A stretch of 64,000 nt of DNA, taken from Syntrophorhabdaceae bacterium (GTDB lineage: Bacteria > Desulfobacterota > Syntrophorhabdia > Syntrophorhabdales > Syntrophorhabdaceae). This document shows positions 9,014 to 16,260 of the stretch, in pieces. The translations under genes and the position numbers were made by a program. The stretch's first letter is position 1. Each line of letters begins with the position of its first letter. The notes under the pieces are model-generated. The model searched no databases. It was not told the DNA's origin and was given only the letters and a program-made list of their open reading frames with translations. Location of the stretch: contig JAQVWF010000001.1 of NCBI GenBank assembly GCA_028698615.1, positions 124,001 to 188,000 on the forward strand. The letters are read 5' to 3'.

Positions 9014-9041
9014 AATTTACATTAATGGGGAGAAATGTCAA
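9014..9041 (-). promoter_or_regulatory. Candidate promoter for lysC
   Basis: On the minus strand there is a perfect TTGACA (9036-9041), a 16-bp spacer and TAAATT (9014-9019), a 4/6 match to the -10 box. It is the best sigma-70-like pair upstream of the aspartokinase gene. Confidence 0.45.
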
Positions 9042-9211
9042 CATTTCGCTTGGTGCCGGGAAATAAATGTCTTCTGTCATTCTCGTTCCCCGGGAGTGAA
9101 GCGAAGCGCAGCGCAGTTTTGACCGCTAGCCCTGAGAGGCGCTGTCAACCGGGGGGCACGGCTGCGGAAAGGGGCCGATGATCTGGCCAACTGTCTGTTC
9201 CAATTCAGGAA

Positions 9212-9625
9212 ATGTCATGTTACTATAGCCATGCCAGTCGAGGTATGAGTGCCGCAGGGGGGAATATAACGAACCGAAATACCCACTATCATCTGGACCA
9301 TGTTTTCGGCAATTCGGAATTCGTCAAACTCGGGGCCGTGGTCATCGCCCAGGAGAACGACAAGAAGGAAATGGAAAAGACCGGCGGAGACACCCTCGTC
9401 TATCTGCGGGACAAAAAAATTCTCTTCTCCGGCGACGTTCTCTTCACGAACTACCACCCTTTTCTCGCCGAGGGAAATATCGAGGAATGGGTCAGGCAAC
9501 TCGATGAGATAGCATAGATGGACGTCGAAAAGATCACCGCGGAGCTCAAGAAGAGTCTGCCCGAACGCCGCGAGAGCGAATTTCTCATCGGGGCGAACGT
9601 GCAGATGAAGTACCTGAAAAAATAG
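9212..9625 (+). pseudogene. Remnant of an MBL-fold metallo-hydrolase gene
   Basis: The first open stretch (to 9517) contains the zinc motif NTHYHLDHVFGN and, further on, GDTLVYLRDKKILFSGDVLF...HPFLAEGNIEEW, both typical of metallo-beta-lactamase-fold hydrolases. The N-terminal strands before HxHxDH are missing. About 50-60 residues normally lying between the GAVVIAQEN segment and the GDTLVYL segment are also absent. A stop then separates a second piece (9518-9625) whose LIGANVQMKYLKK ending resembles the family's C-terminus. Truncation, internal deletion and interruption together indicate a decayed gene. Confidence 0.65.
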
Positions 9626-9733
9626 CTGCAGGTGCCTGGAACATCTTAGGGCCGTCCAAAGGCAAAGGCGCCAAAGAACAGACGCGTCAACGGCCGGTCA
9701 GGCATTGAGAACGTTTTCAAGAGGAGTTGACCT

Positions 9734-10348
9734 ATTTTCTGCCCCCGCTGTCGCACGAGATACGAAGAAGGAGTGATGGTCTGCAGGATATGCGAGGTGG
9801 AGCTTGTCGACCGCTTCCCTTCCGACGATGACGAAGGTGAAGCCTATTTCCATGAATATGAGGACAAGGAAGATTCGTTGGACCTTGCGGACCATGCCGT
9901 GCTGGTTGAAGTAACCGGGGACGAAGAACTGACGGTGGTCCGATCAGTGCTCATCGATGCCGGGATTCCATTTGTCGTGAAAGCCAAAGGAGCCGAGCAG
10001 GAGGAGATAGTGAATTCCGATCGTGCCATCGTGCATGCACGGATCAGGATAACAGTGCCGAAGGAATACCTGAGGGCGGCGCGGGATATCCTGTATATAA
10101 GAGTGTACCGGCCTGTGTCCGAACTCAGGGTAAGAGCACTGGAAACGAAACTGTTCTCAGACATCATATGGTCGGCGGTATGGTGTGTCGCGGGTTTCGG
10201 CATCGCCTGTTTTCTTGTCCCCGATGACTGGGACCAGGGCCTCAAGTTCCTGGTGTATGCCGGAGCCAGCCTGGCCGCGGTATCCCTGGGAAACGCGATG
10301 CGAAGATCCCGGCGAAAAACGAAAGACGGGCACCCGTGGCTGGATTGA
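9734..10348 (+). CDS. Zinc-ribbon / DUF2007-like membrane protein, apparent AUU start
   Basis: Read from an ATT codon at 9734, the 204-residue protein opens with a zinc ribbon CPRC-(10 residues)-CRIC (Cys 3, 6, 17, 20). A DUF2007-like alpha/beta domain follows (VLVEVTGDEEL...LIDAGIPFVV...RITVPKEYLRAARDIL), and then two membrane segments near residues 145-185. The first conventional start, ATG 9773, cuts the zinc ribbon in half and has its AAGGAG only two bases away. AAGAGGAG sits seven bases before the ATT, a good spacing. The frame is closed by TGA at 9728. Family function is unknown (possible signalling or regulatory role). Confidence 0.6.
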   Translation: MFCPRCRTRYEEGVMVCRICEVELVDRFPSDDDEGEAYFHEYEDKEDSLDLADHAVLVEVTGDEELTVVRSVLIDAGIPFVVKAKGAEQEEIVNSDRAIVHARIRITVPKEYLRAARDILYIRVYRPVSELRVRALETKLFSDIIWSAVWCVAGFGIACFLVPDDWDQGLKFLVYAGASLAAVSLGNAMRRSRRKTKDGHPWLD

Positions 10349-10367
10349 TGCAAAAAGGAGGGGAACG

Positions 10368-10571
10368 ATGCCATATGTGAACATCAAGGTGACGAAGGAA
10401 GGCGTTACGAGCGAACAAAAGGAAAAATTGATCCAGGGCGTGACACGATTATTGTCTGATGTGCTGGGAAAGAAACCCCAGACAACCTATGTGGTCATCG
10501 ACGAAGTGGAGACGGACAATTGGGGCGTGGGCGGTGAAACGATCACAACAAAAAGAAAACGCGAGAAATGA
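10368..10571 (+). CDS. 4-oxalocrotonate tautomerase family protein
   Basis: The 67-residue protein begins M-P-Y-V-N-I-K-V, so removal of Met exposes the catalytic Pro1 typical of this superfamily. The rest fits the beta-alpha-beta fold (EQKEKLIQGVTRLLSDVLGKKPQTTYVVIDEV, then NWGVGGE). Members interconvert keto and enol forms of small acids, often in aromatic degradation, but the substrate cannot be read from sequence. An AGGAGGGGAACG ribosome site precedes the ATG. It is 19 bp downstream of the zinc-ribbon gene and convergent with the MFS gene. Confidence 0.87.
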   Translation: MPYVNIKVTKEGVTSEQKEKLIQGVTRLLSDVLGKKPQTTYVVIDEVETDNWGVGGETITTKRKREK

Positions 10572-10579
10572 TGACCCGG

Positions 10580-11743
10580 TCACTTAAGCTCCTTCAGGCG
10601 AAACACGAAGGTGCTTGCGAGCATGGTGAATGCGCCGAGGGCCGTAATGCCCAGCCTGAAGCTGTAAAGGTCTCCTGAAATGCCAAGGAGCCAGGGCATG
10701 ACGCCGCCCCCGATGAAGAAGGCGGAGGAAAGGATGATCCCCGTGGCCGGGCCTCTCATTTCCCTGCCGAAGGTTCTCGCGATGGCCACGAGGCCCACCG
10801 GAAAGAAACCTGTCACGAAGAAGGCCTGAAAGAAAAGCAGGACCCCCGTGTACCTTACAGGAGACAGGCCGAGAAGAACGGTGAAAACGCCGGCGATCAC
10901 CATCATGAAGAACATGATCTTTCTCAGGCTGAACCTGTCCACAATGAAACCGCATGCCACCGCAACACCGATCGACACCAGTCGCGATACGCTCAGGATG
11001 GTATTCGCGTAGTCTATGCTCAACCCCAGTTCTTTTGTCAGGTAAAGGGGCGTGATCGAATAAATGCCGAGATTCGCCCCGGCGCCGAAGATCCAGATCG
11101 CTGTCATGAACCACAGGGACCGTATCCTTATGATCTCCCTGAATATTGCCCGTGCAGGGTTATGGATCTTAACCTCGGTGCTGACAAGGCAGAAAACCGC
11201 CAGACATGCTACGAAGACGCACCCATAAACGACGAATATCCCCCGCCAGGGAAAAAACTGAAGGAGGAGGATGGCGACAAGGGGGGTGGCAAAGATGGCC
11301 GACGAAGCCCCCGTATCATGGATGGCGATCGCCTTGCCCCAGTTCTTCTCGGCATAGTATTCGGTGATAAGCGGGATCGCCGAAGGTAGATACAACCCAT
11401 GGGCAAGACCGAGCACAAAGGCAAAGAGATAGAGGAGGTAGAAAGTGTGAACGACAGGAATAAGAAAGGTCAGCAGACCCAGCAGTGCGACAGAGAGAAT
11501 AATGGACTTCTTGTATCCCACCCTGCCCGAAAATAACCCGGAAAGGATGACCGAGATCCCGTATCCCGCCGACAGGAATGTGAAGATAGCACTCGCCTTC
11601 GCATGGTTAACCATGAACTCGTCCTCGATGATGGGAAGGATCGGCGAGAACACAATGCGAACCGAAAAGCTGACGAACCAGATAAAAAGGAGAAAAATGA
11701 GAAAGAGGAGCGCCCTCCCCCGGAATTCCTCAAATCGTGCCAT
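10580..11743 (-). CDS. Major facilitator superfamily transporter
   Basis: The 387-residue protein has about 12 hydrophobic segments. The first cytoplasmic loop carries an MFS motif variant (SGRVGYKKSI) and a related one recurs after the seventh segment (VDRFSLRKIMFF). A charged central loop separates the two halves. The substrate is unknown; the sequence is closest in style to the oxalate/formate and nitrate-porter-like MFS groups. ATG 11743 (MARFEEF) was preferred to a TTG six codons earlier, but neither has a strong ribosome site. Monocistronic and convergent with the tautomerase gene. Confidence 0.85.
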   Translation of the reverse strand: MARFEEFRGRALLFLIFLLFIWFVSFSVRIVFSPILPIIEDEFMVNHAKASAIFTFLSAGYGISVILSGLFSGRVGYKKSIILSVALLGLLTFLIPVVHTFYLLYLFAFVLGLAHGLYLPSAIPLITEYYAEKNWGKAIAIHDTGASSAIFATPLVAILLLQFFPWRGIFVVYGCVFVACLAVFCLVSTEVKIHNPARAIFREIIRIRSLWFMTAIWIFGAGANLGIYSITPLYLTKELGLSIDYANTILSVSRLVSIGVAVACGFIVDRFSLRKIMFFMMVIAGVFTVLLGLSPVRYTGVLLFFQAFFVTGFFPVGLVAIARTFGREMRGPATGIILSSAFFIGGGVMPWLLGISGDLYSFRLGITALGAFTMLASTFVFRLKELK

Positions 11744-11923
11744 TAAGTCAATGTAACCCAATGGCGGATAATTTCACCAGAAGTTTTACAAAAAAACAAA
11801 ACAACTGTCCCGCGCCTGTTTCGCCGTAACCCGCAAAGGGTATGGAGAAATACAATGAAAGAGTCCCGGCACAATTCCCTTGCAGAGGACGCCAGGGTCA
11901 ATTGCCTGAATATAAATACTATC

Positions 11924-11950
11924 CTGACAGGATCGTGCCCGTGTTATAAT
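11924..11950 (+). promoter_or_regulatory. Candidate promoter for the unrecognised 826-residue protein
   Basis: CTGACA (11924-11929, 5/6 match) and a perfect TATAAT (11945-11950) are separated by 15 bp, slightly short of optimal. They are about 155 bases before the preferred start at 12107. The rest of the 345-base gap between the MFS gene and this gene shows no other feature. Confidence 0.45.
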
Positions 11951-12106
11951 TGGCTTATATGGGGCGCGTGATAGATATGGATGATCCGGACATTTCGGTT
12001 CATCACCTGGGTTGCGGTGTGAAACCCGATAGTGAACCATTTCCCGCTTATAACCCCCCGTTCCCGGTCCAAAGGACCCGGACTACCGCACTGTTCCAGG
12101 GATAGT

Positions 12107-14587
12107 ATGCAAAAAACAGTTGTCCCCAAACAAGACCCTCCTGCGGCACCCGTGAAATCGGTCAGGGTTATCGTTTACCCTGCTGCCGCTGACAGCGTCG
12201 ATTTGCCCGATCTATCATTTCTCAAGAACAAAGATGAGGATGTATTTGTCTTGGCGACCATGACCGACAGGGTGAAGGCGCTTGACGATCTGCGGCTAAA
12301 AACGTTGCTTGCGCCGATCTTGCCTCATTGTACAGATTCAACTGTCACCATCAATATCACCGGGCGCCGATCAGCGCTTTTAAAGATCACCCGAAAAGGA
12401 ATGAAAGTTGTTGTTGAGGCGCATTGGAATTTATTTATCCCCTATTTTGACCAGATCAAATCGCTTCCTATCGTTCACCCCGAGATACTGGATATCTTTA
12501 CCGTTGCGGTCTTCAGGTATGTGGCCCTGGCCATGGAGCATCCAGGGGTACCGAGGAACGAGTCAATGAGCCGCGCCATCGATGCATACAGGGCCCAACC
12601 CGAACTCTTGCTGGCCTCGTTGGACATTTTCAATAAACCCAATATTTACCATATCCGCCCGACAAGAATCTGGCTCAACAGAATTTTTGCGGCCAACGAC
12701 GGGCATCGTTTGGAGATTGATGTTTCCGCCGCGGCCGCCGCTCCGCTCGTGAGCCCCGGGTTCCTCGAGGAGGTTGCAGGCTTTGTTCACAAGATCGTGA
12801 AGAATTATGCCTTCCGTTACGGGGATTATCTGTGGACGCAACGATACAGGATTACCTTCGGCATCCGTTCCGCACCGGGCATGGTGGCGTGTGAAGGAAA
12901 AGACGTTGTCGTTAATATCCATCCTTTGATCCATCAGACCCATTGGAAACCTGTGGTCTATTTAAGCCTGGGATATGCTGTGATGTTTGCCATGCTCCGA
13001 TCATCGGGAAGAGGTGATGAAGAGAAATGCATGCATCTTGCCTTGATGAAAACCTGGAATCGCTATTTGAGCTTTGACGAATCTGTGGAGCAGCAAAGCG
13101 TGCGTGAGCTTTGCGGGCTTCCCGAATCACCCGCGGAAGGACAATGCCGCGGTCTGTCGGAGTGCATGATAGGCAAAGAAGAGAAGGAGCGCGTTGACGA
13201 TTTTGTCATGCTCGTGAACTATTCCTTCAAGGAAACATTCATGGAAAGGCTGGACGCCCTGAACGACGGGCATGGAGGGAAAACCGGCCTTTATTTTGAG
13301 CAATTATCGAACGCGATCCGGAATTTGAACATCACCTTGATGAGGAATAACATTAACCATGGCAAATTGATCGAGGTCCTGCGCAGGGACAGCTTCGATC
13401 ATCTGCGGCTGGTGGAATTCTTGCGTACAGGCCGCCTGGACAACAGGCGCGTTGTGGATGTGAGCGAATGGCTCTTGTTGAGGACACTCCTGTATGACCT
13501 GATCAATGCGCCCAAGGTGTTCAAAAACGATTACAAAATGCTTTTGAAGGTCCTGACAAAAGTGAACAAGAGCCTGCTTGTCTATGTTTGGACATTGGGC
13601 CTCGAGAAGGATGCGCGTTATGAAATTGTCAGCGCCTATATAGCAAAAGTGATGAACGACATTTTTGTGTTTGACCGTGTGAAGATCTACGAAATCGTCT
13701 CGGATCCCGTGGAATGCCTGGAGGCTGAAGCCGTTACAGGATATCTATTGAATTGGGCCGGTTTCACACCTGAGGCGCGGCGTTCGATCATCGAAGATAT
13801 CCTGTCGGGCCTGCCGCACAACGTGACCTCGGAATTAAGGGTTCAGGCAATCGGCGATGTGGATCAGATGGTCCGTGTCATGGGAACACGGGCCAGCGGG
13901 CTCATTGGTTTTTGTCTGCATCGGGCTTACCATTGGGGAAGCACGCACGACGAAGTGACGGAAAGAATTCGTTCCCATTTCCCAAGACTGCTTAAGCAGG
14001 CCCAAAAGGTCATGCTTCGGGCGGAGACGATCAGGGGAGGGGCCACGCTCCTCTTGCTTCTGGCCGAGATCGTTTCCGATGAGCGGGACGGATTTGCCGA
14101 AAATGTCGTCATTACAGAAGAAGAAGAGGAGATGGTCCGTGATCTCATCAAGCAATGCGTTGATTGGGACCAGCGGCATTTCGTCATGATGGTCGCGGGC
14201 ATGGCTGCCGGTTATATGGGAAGCATCGACGGGTGGACCCTGCAGCAATTTGACCGGTTGCTGGCGCGTTATGACGGTGGAGACCGGGTTATGCTCCGCA
14301 GCGTTGTGCAGTTCGATGTTGACAATTTGATCGAGCGCACCCTGATGACAGCCAGGAACGACCACGAAAGCGCATTATTGAACAAGATCCAGCTTCTCCG
14401 TTTTAGAGTTGATCCCATTGTCAGCGATGAGGCGAACAGGTTTCTCGGGGCGATGGCTTCCCGCTATGGTATTCAGCCACCGGAAGCCGACGTCAGCAAA
14501 AAAGATATTCGCGCCCTTGTTCTTGCCTTATCACTGGCGCTTCAGGGACATTCACAGGACTTAAAGAAACTTTCGGAAGTGCAATAA
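12107..14587 (+). CDS. Large protein of unknown family
   Basis: I do not recognise this 826-residue protein. The first 100 residues look alpha/beta (SVRVIVYPAAADSVDLPDLSFL, then STVTINITGRRSALLKITRKGM). The remainder is mostly amphipathic helix with a long run of Leu-rich segments, an acidic EEEEEM stretch near residue 670, and no signal peptide or convincing membrane span, so it is probably cytosolic. ATG 12107 with AGGGAT upstream is preferred; the frame extends to an ATG at 12032. Codons end in A/T (att, ttt, ttg, gat) more often than in neighbouring genes, which suggests a different origin. It stands alone between hairpin and promoter. Confidence 0.75.
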   Translation: MQKTVVPKQDPPAAPVKSVRVIVYPAAADSVDLPDLSFLKNKDEDVFVLATMTDRVKALDDLRLKTLLAPILPHCTDSTVTINITGRRSALLKITRKGMKVVVEAHWNLFIPYFDQIKSLPIVHPEILDIFTVAVFRYVALAMEHPGVPRNESMSRAIDAYRAQPELLLASLDIFNKPNIYHIRPTRIWLNRIFAANDGHRLEIDVSAAAAAPLVSPGFLEEVAGFVHKIVKNYAFRYGDYLWTQRYRITFGIRSAPGMVACEGKDVVVNIHPLIHQTHWKPVVYLSLGYAVMFAMLRSSGRGDEEKCMHLALMKTWNRYLSFDESVEQQSVRELCGLPESPAEGQCRGLSECMIGKEEKERVDDFVMLVNYSFKETFMERLDALNDGHGGKTGLYFEQLSNAIRNLNITLMRNNINHGKLIEVLRRDSFDHLRLVEFLRTGRLDNRRVVDVSEWLLLRTLLYDLINAPKVFKNDYKMLLKVLTKVNKSLLVYVWTLGLEKDARYEIVSAYIAKVMNDIFVFDRVKIYEIVSDPVECLEAEAVTGYLLNWAGFTPEARRSIIEDILSGLPHNVTSELRVQAIGDVDQMVRVMGTRASGLIGFCLHRAYHWGSTHDEVTERIRSHFPRLLKQAQKVMLRAETIRGGATLLLLLAEIVSDERDGFAENVVITEEEEEMVRDLIKQCVDWDQRHFVMMVAGMAAGYMGSIDGWTLQQFDRLLARYDGGDRVMLRSVVQFDVDNLIERTLMTARNDHESALLNKIQLLRFRVDPIVSDEANRFLGAMASRYGIQPPEADVSKKDIRALVLALSLALQGHSQDLKKLSEVQ

Positions 14588-14644
14588 GCACGTCTCCATT
14601 TGAACTGTTCAAGATCGGCCGCTGGTCTTCAAATCCTCATAGAG

Positions 14645-14676
14645 GACCCCCCCCACAGGGCACAGTGGGCGGGGTC
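14645..14676. terminator. Hairpin between two convergent genes
   Basis: A 12-bp stem (GACCCCCCCCAC with GTGGGCGGGGTC, one C-C mismatch) and an 8-nt loop lie midway between the stop of the unknown protein and the stop of the porin gene. It could terminate transcription from both sides. There is no long T-tract on either strand. Confidence 0.6.
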
Positions 14677-14712
14677 TTCCGGACAGCATGCGCAGGAGGC
14701 TGCATGAAAATA

Positions 14713-15996
14713 TCAGAAGTAATACCAGGCCGCGAACCTGTACTGGTCTATGGTGCCGTTGCCGCTGGCAAGGCCTGTGCCCGTCGAATTTGCGCCGCCG
14801 GTACCCCTGCCGTTGAAGCTGTTGAACATGTGCATCCACTCGATGCCGAACTTGACTGCCTGGTTGGCCTGCCACTGGAGGTTCACGGCGTAGGTCTGCG
14901 ACATGTTTAGCCTGTCGCGTGCCGCCGCGCTGTTGGTACGCGCCCATTCGCTGGCGTTGTACTTCAGGTAGCCGTACATGCCGTTGAGCCAGAGGTTGTT
15001 GGTGATCCACCAGGACGCCTGGGTGTAGAGGCCGAAGAGAGTCGGTGCGGCCGTATCGTTATCAGGTCTCTGGTAGGCTCCATAGCTGGGGGTGTTCAGC
15101 CATTTGCTGCCTGCGACGTTTTGGCCGAGAAAGAAATTGCCGTTGAGAAGAACAGACATGGCCTTGTTCCCCTTTTTCTCGGGAACGATGGGTATGGAGT
15201 ACCGGAATGCGGTGATCCAGGCGTTGATCGTATTATCCTTGTATGTTGTTGCCGTTGGGGATTCGGCGTAGGCCTCCGTGTCCCTTCCGAAGTATGCACC
15301 GAGGCCGAACTTCAGGTTGTTGGAGCCTATCTTGCCGCAGCGGTCGGAGTGGAACGCCACCTCGCCCTGGAGCCCCGGCCAGGAGCTCCGGGCATAGCCG
15401 TCATTGGACTGGCGGATACCGTCCTTGCCCGACCACTGCGTGGCCGAGGTGACGCCGACCATGGCGTTGAACTCCCTGGTGAAGAAATAGCGCAGAGCTA
15501 CCTGGGGTACCCTTATGCCCCTGAGGTACTGAACGAAATCACCGACGCCCATCCACGTGCCGTAGTAGGGCATGCCCCACTGCTGCCAGGCCTGACCGAT
15601 CAACAATTCCGCGGACTGCCATTTCATTTTCATGAAGGCATGCCTGAGCTGGAAACCGCCGTACTGGTTCCCCGTGGTCACGCCGCGGAAATCGCCCTCG
15701 ATGAAGGCGCTTGTTTTGGCGCCCCAGAGGTCAGGTCCCTTGACGAGGAAATTGAAACGGGTCTCGCCTGCGGTCGCGAAGGTATTGCCGTAGTCATCGG
15801 CCAAAACCGCCCGGTCGGATGTGCTGCTTCTGGCCGCGGAGCTTGGGTCGGCGTGGCTGTTCTGGGCCGAATACCCGAGATCGTACTTGACGAAGCCGCC
15901 GAAAGTGACATCGTACCTGCTCGACACGCTGCCCGCGTTGACCAATGTCGGAAGAACAAGCGAAACAGCACACAGGGCCAACAGGAACTTCTTCAT
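14713..15996 (-). CDS. Outer-membrane porin, DcaP-like
   Basis: The 427-residue protein has a Sec signal peptide (MKKFLLALCAVSLVLPTLVNA) and then alternating aromatic/polar beta strands, and it ends in Tyr-Tyr-Phe, the C-terminal Phe used by the BAM machinery. Segments such as FIEGDFRG, FQLRHAFMKMKW and LLIGQAWQQWG are like those of DcaP-type trimeric porins for organic anions. The substrate is unknown. The ATG follows GGAGGTAAT. Inverted repeats at 16049-16106 sit in its upstream region, so expression may be controlled by a repressor or activator. Confidence 0.82.
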   Translation of the reverse strand: MKKFLLALCAVSLVLPTLVNAGSVSSRYDVTFGGFVKYDLGYSAQNSHADPSSAARSSTSDRAVLADDYGNTFATAGETRFNFLVKGPDLWGAKTSAFIEGDFRGVTTGNQYGGFQLRHAFMKMKWQSAELLIGQAWQQWGMPYYGTWMGVGDFVQYLRGIRVPQVALRYFFTREFNAMVGVTSATQWSGKDGIRQSNDGYARSSWPGLQGEVAFHSDRCGKIGSNNLKFGLGAYFGRDTEAYAESPTATTYKDNTINAWITAFRYSIPIVPEKKGNKAMSVLLNGNFFLGQNVAGSKWLNTPSYGAYQRPDNDTAAPTLFGLYTQASWWITNNLWLNGMYGYLKYNASEWARTNSAAARDRLNMSQTYAVNLQWQANQAVKFGIEWMHMFNSFNGRGTGGANSTGTGLASGNGTIDQYRFAAWYYF

Positions 15997-16048
15997 TATT
16001 ACCTCCTTGATGTGATGATGATCCGCGGATCTCGCCGGATCCGTTCCC

Positions 16049-16106
16049 AGTCGTTATGACAGCTACAATATAACGACTAGCAGTTATATACCATGAGATA
16101 TAACGA
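16049..16106. promoter_or_regulatory. Repeated TCGTTAT operator-like sites upstream of the porin gene
   Basis: A perfect 9-bp inverted repeat, AGTCGTTAT (16049-16057) and ATAACGACT (16070-16078), is followed by a third copy of the half-site, ATAACGA (16100-16106). They lie 53-110 bases upstream of the porin ATG in otherwise empty sequence. Spacing and repetition suggest binding sites for a dimeric regulator, which is not identified. Confidence 0.5.
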
Positions 16107-16260
16107 TGAGTCAACATCGGTCTCAAAAAAAACAGGGACCCTTACAATCGCGTCCCGGGGGCCAACCTCGTTCTGGAGCAAGGGCTTTGGCTATCTCGAA
16201 CCCTTTCGGCATAAGGTGTATTTCGCGAAGGATCCGGGACGCGCGGGATCGCTGGCGGAA

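Noticed and set aside
9212-9517. Intact small metallo-hydrolase
   Set aside because: The core of the fold is missing between the zinc motif and the GDV segment, so it is better described as a gene remnant.
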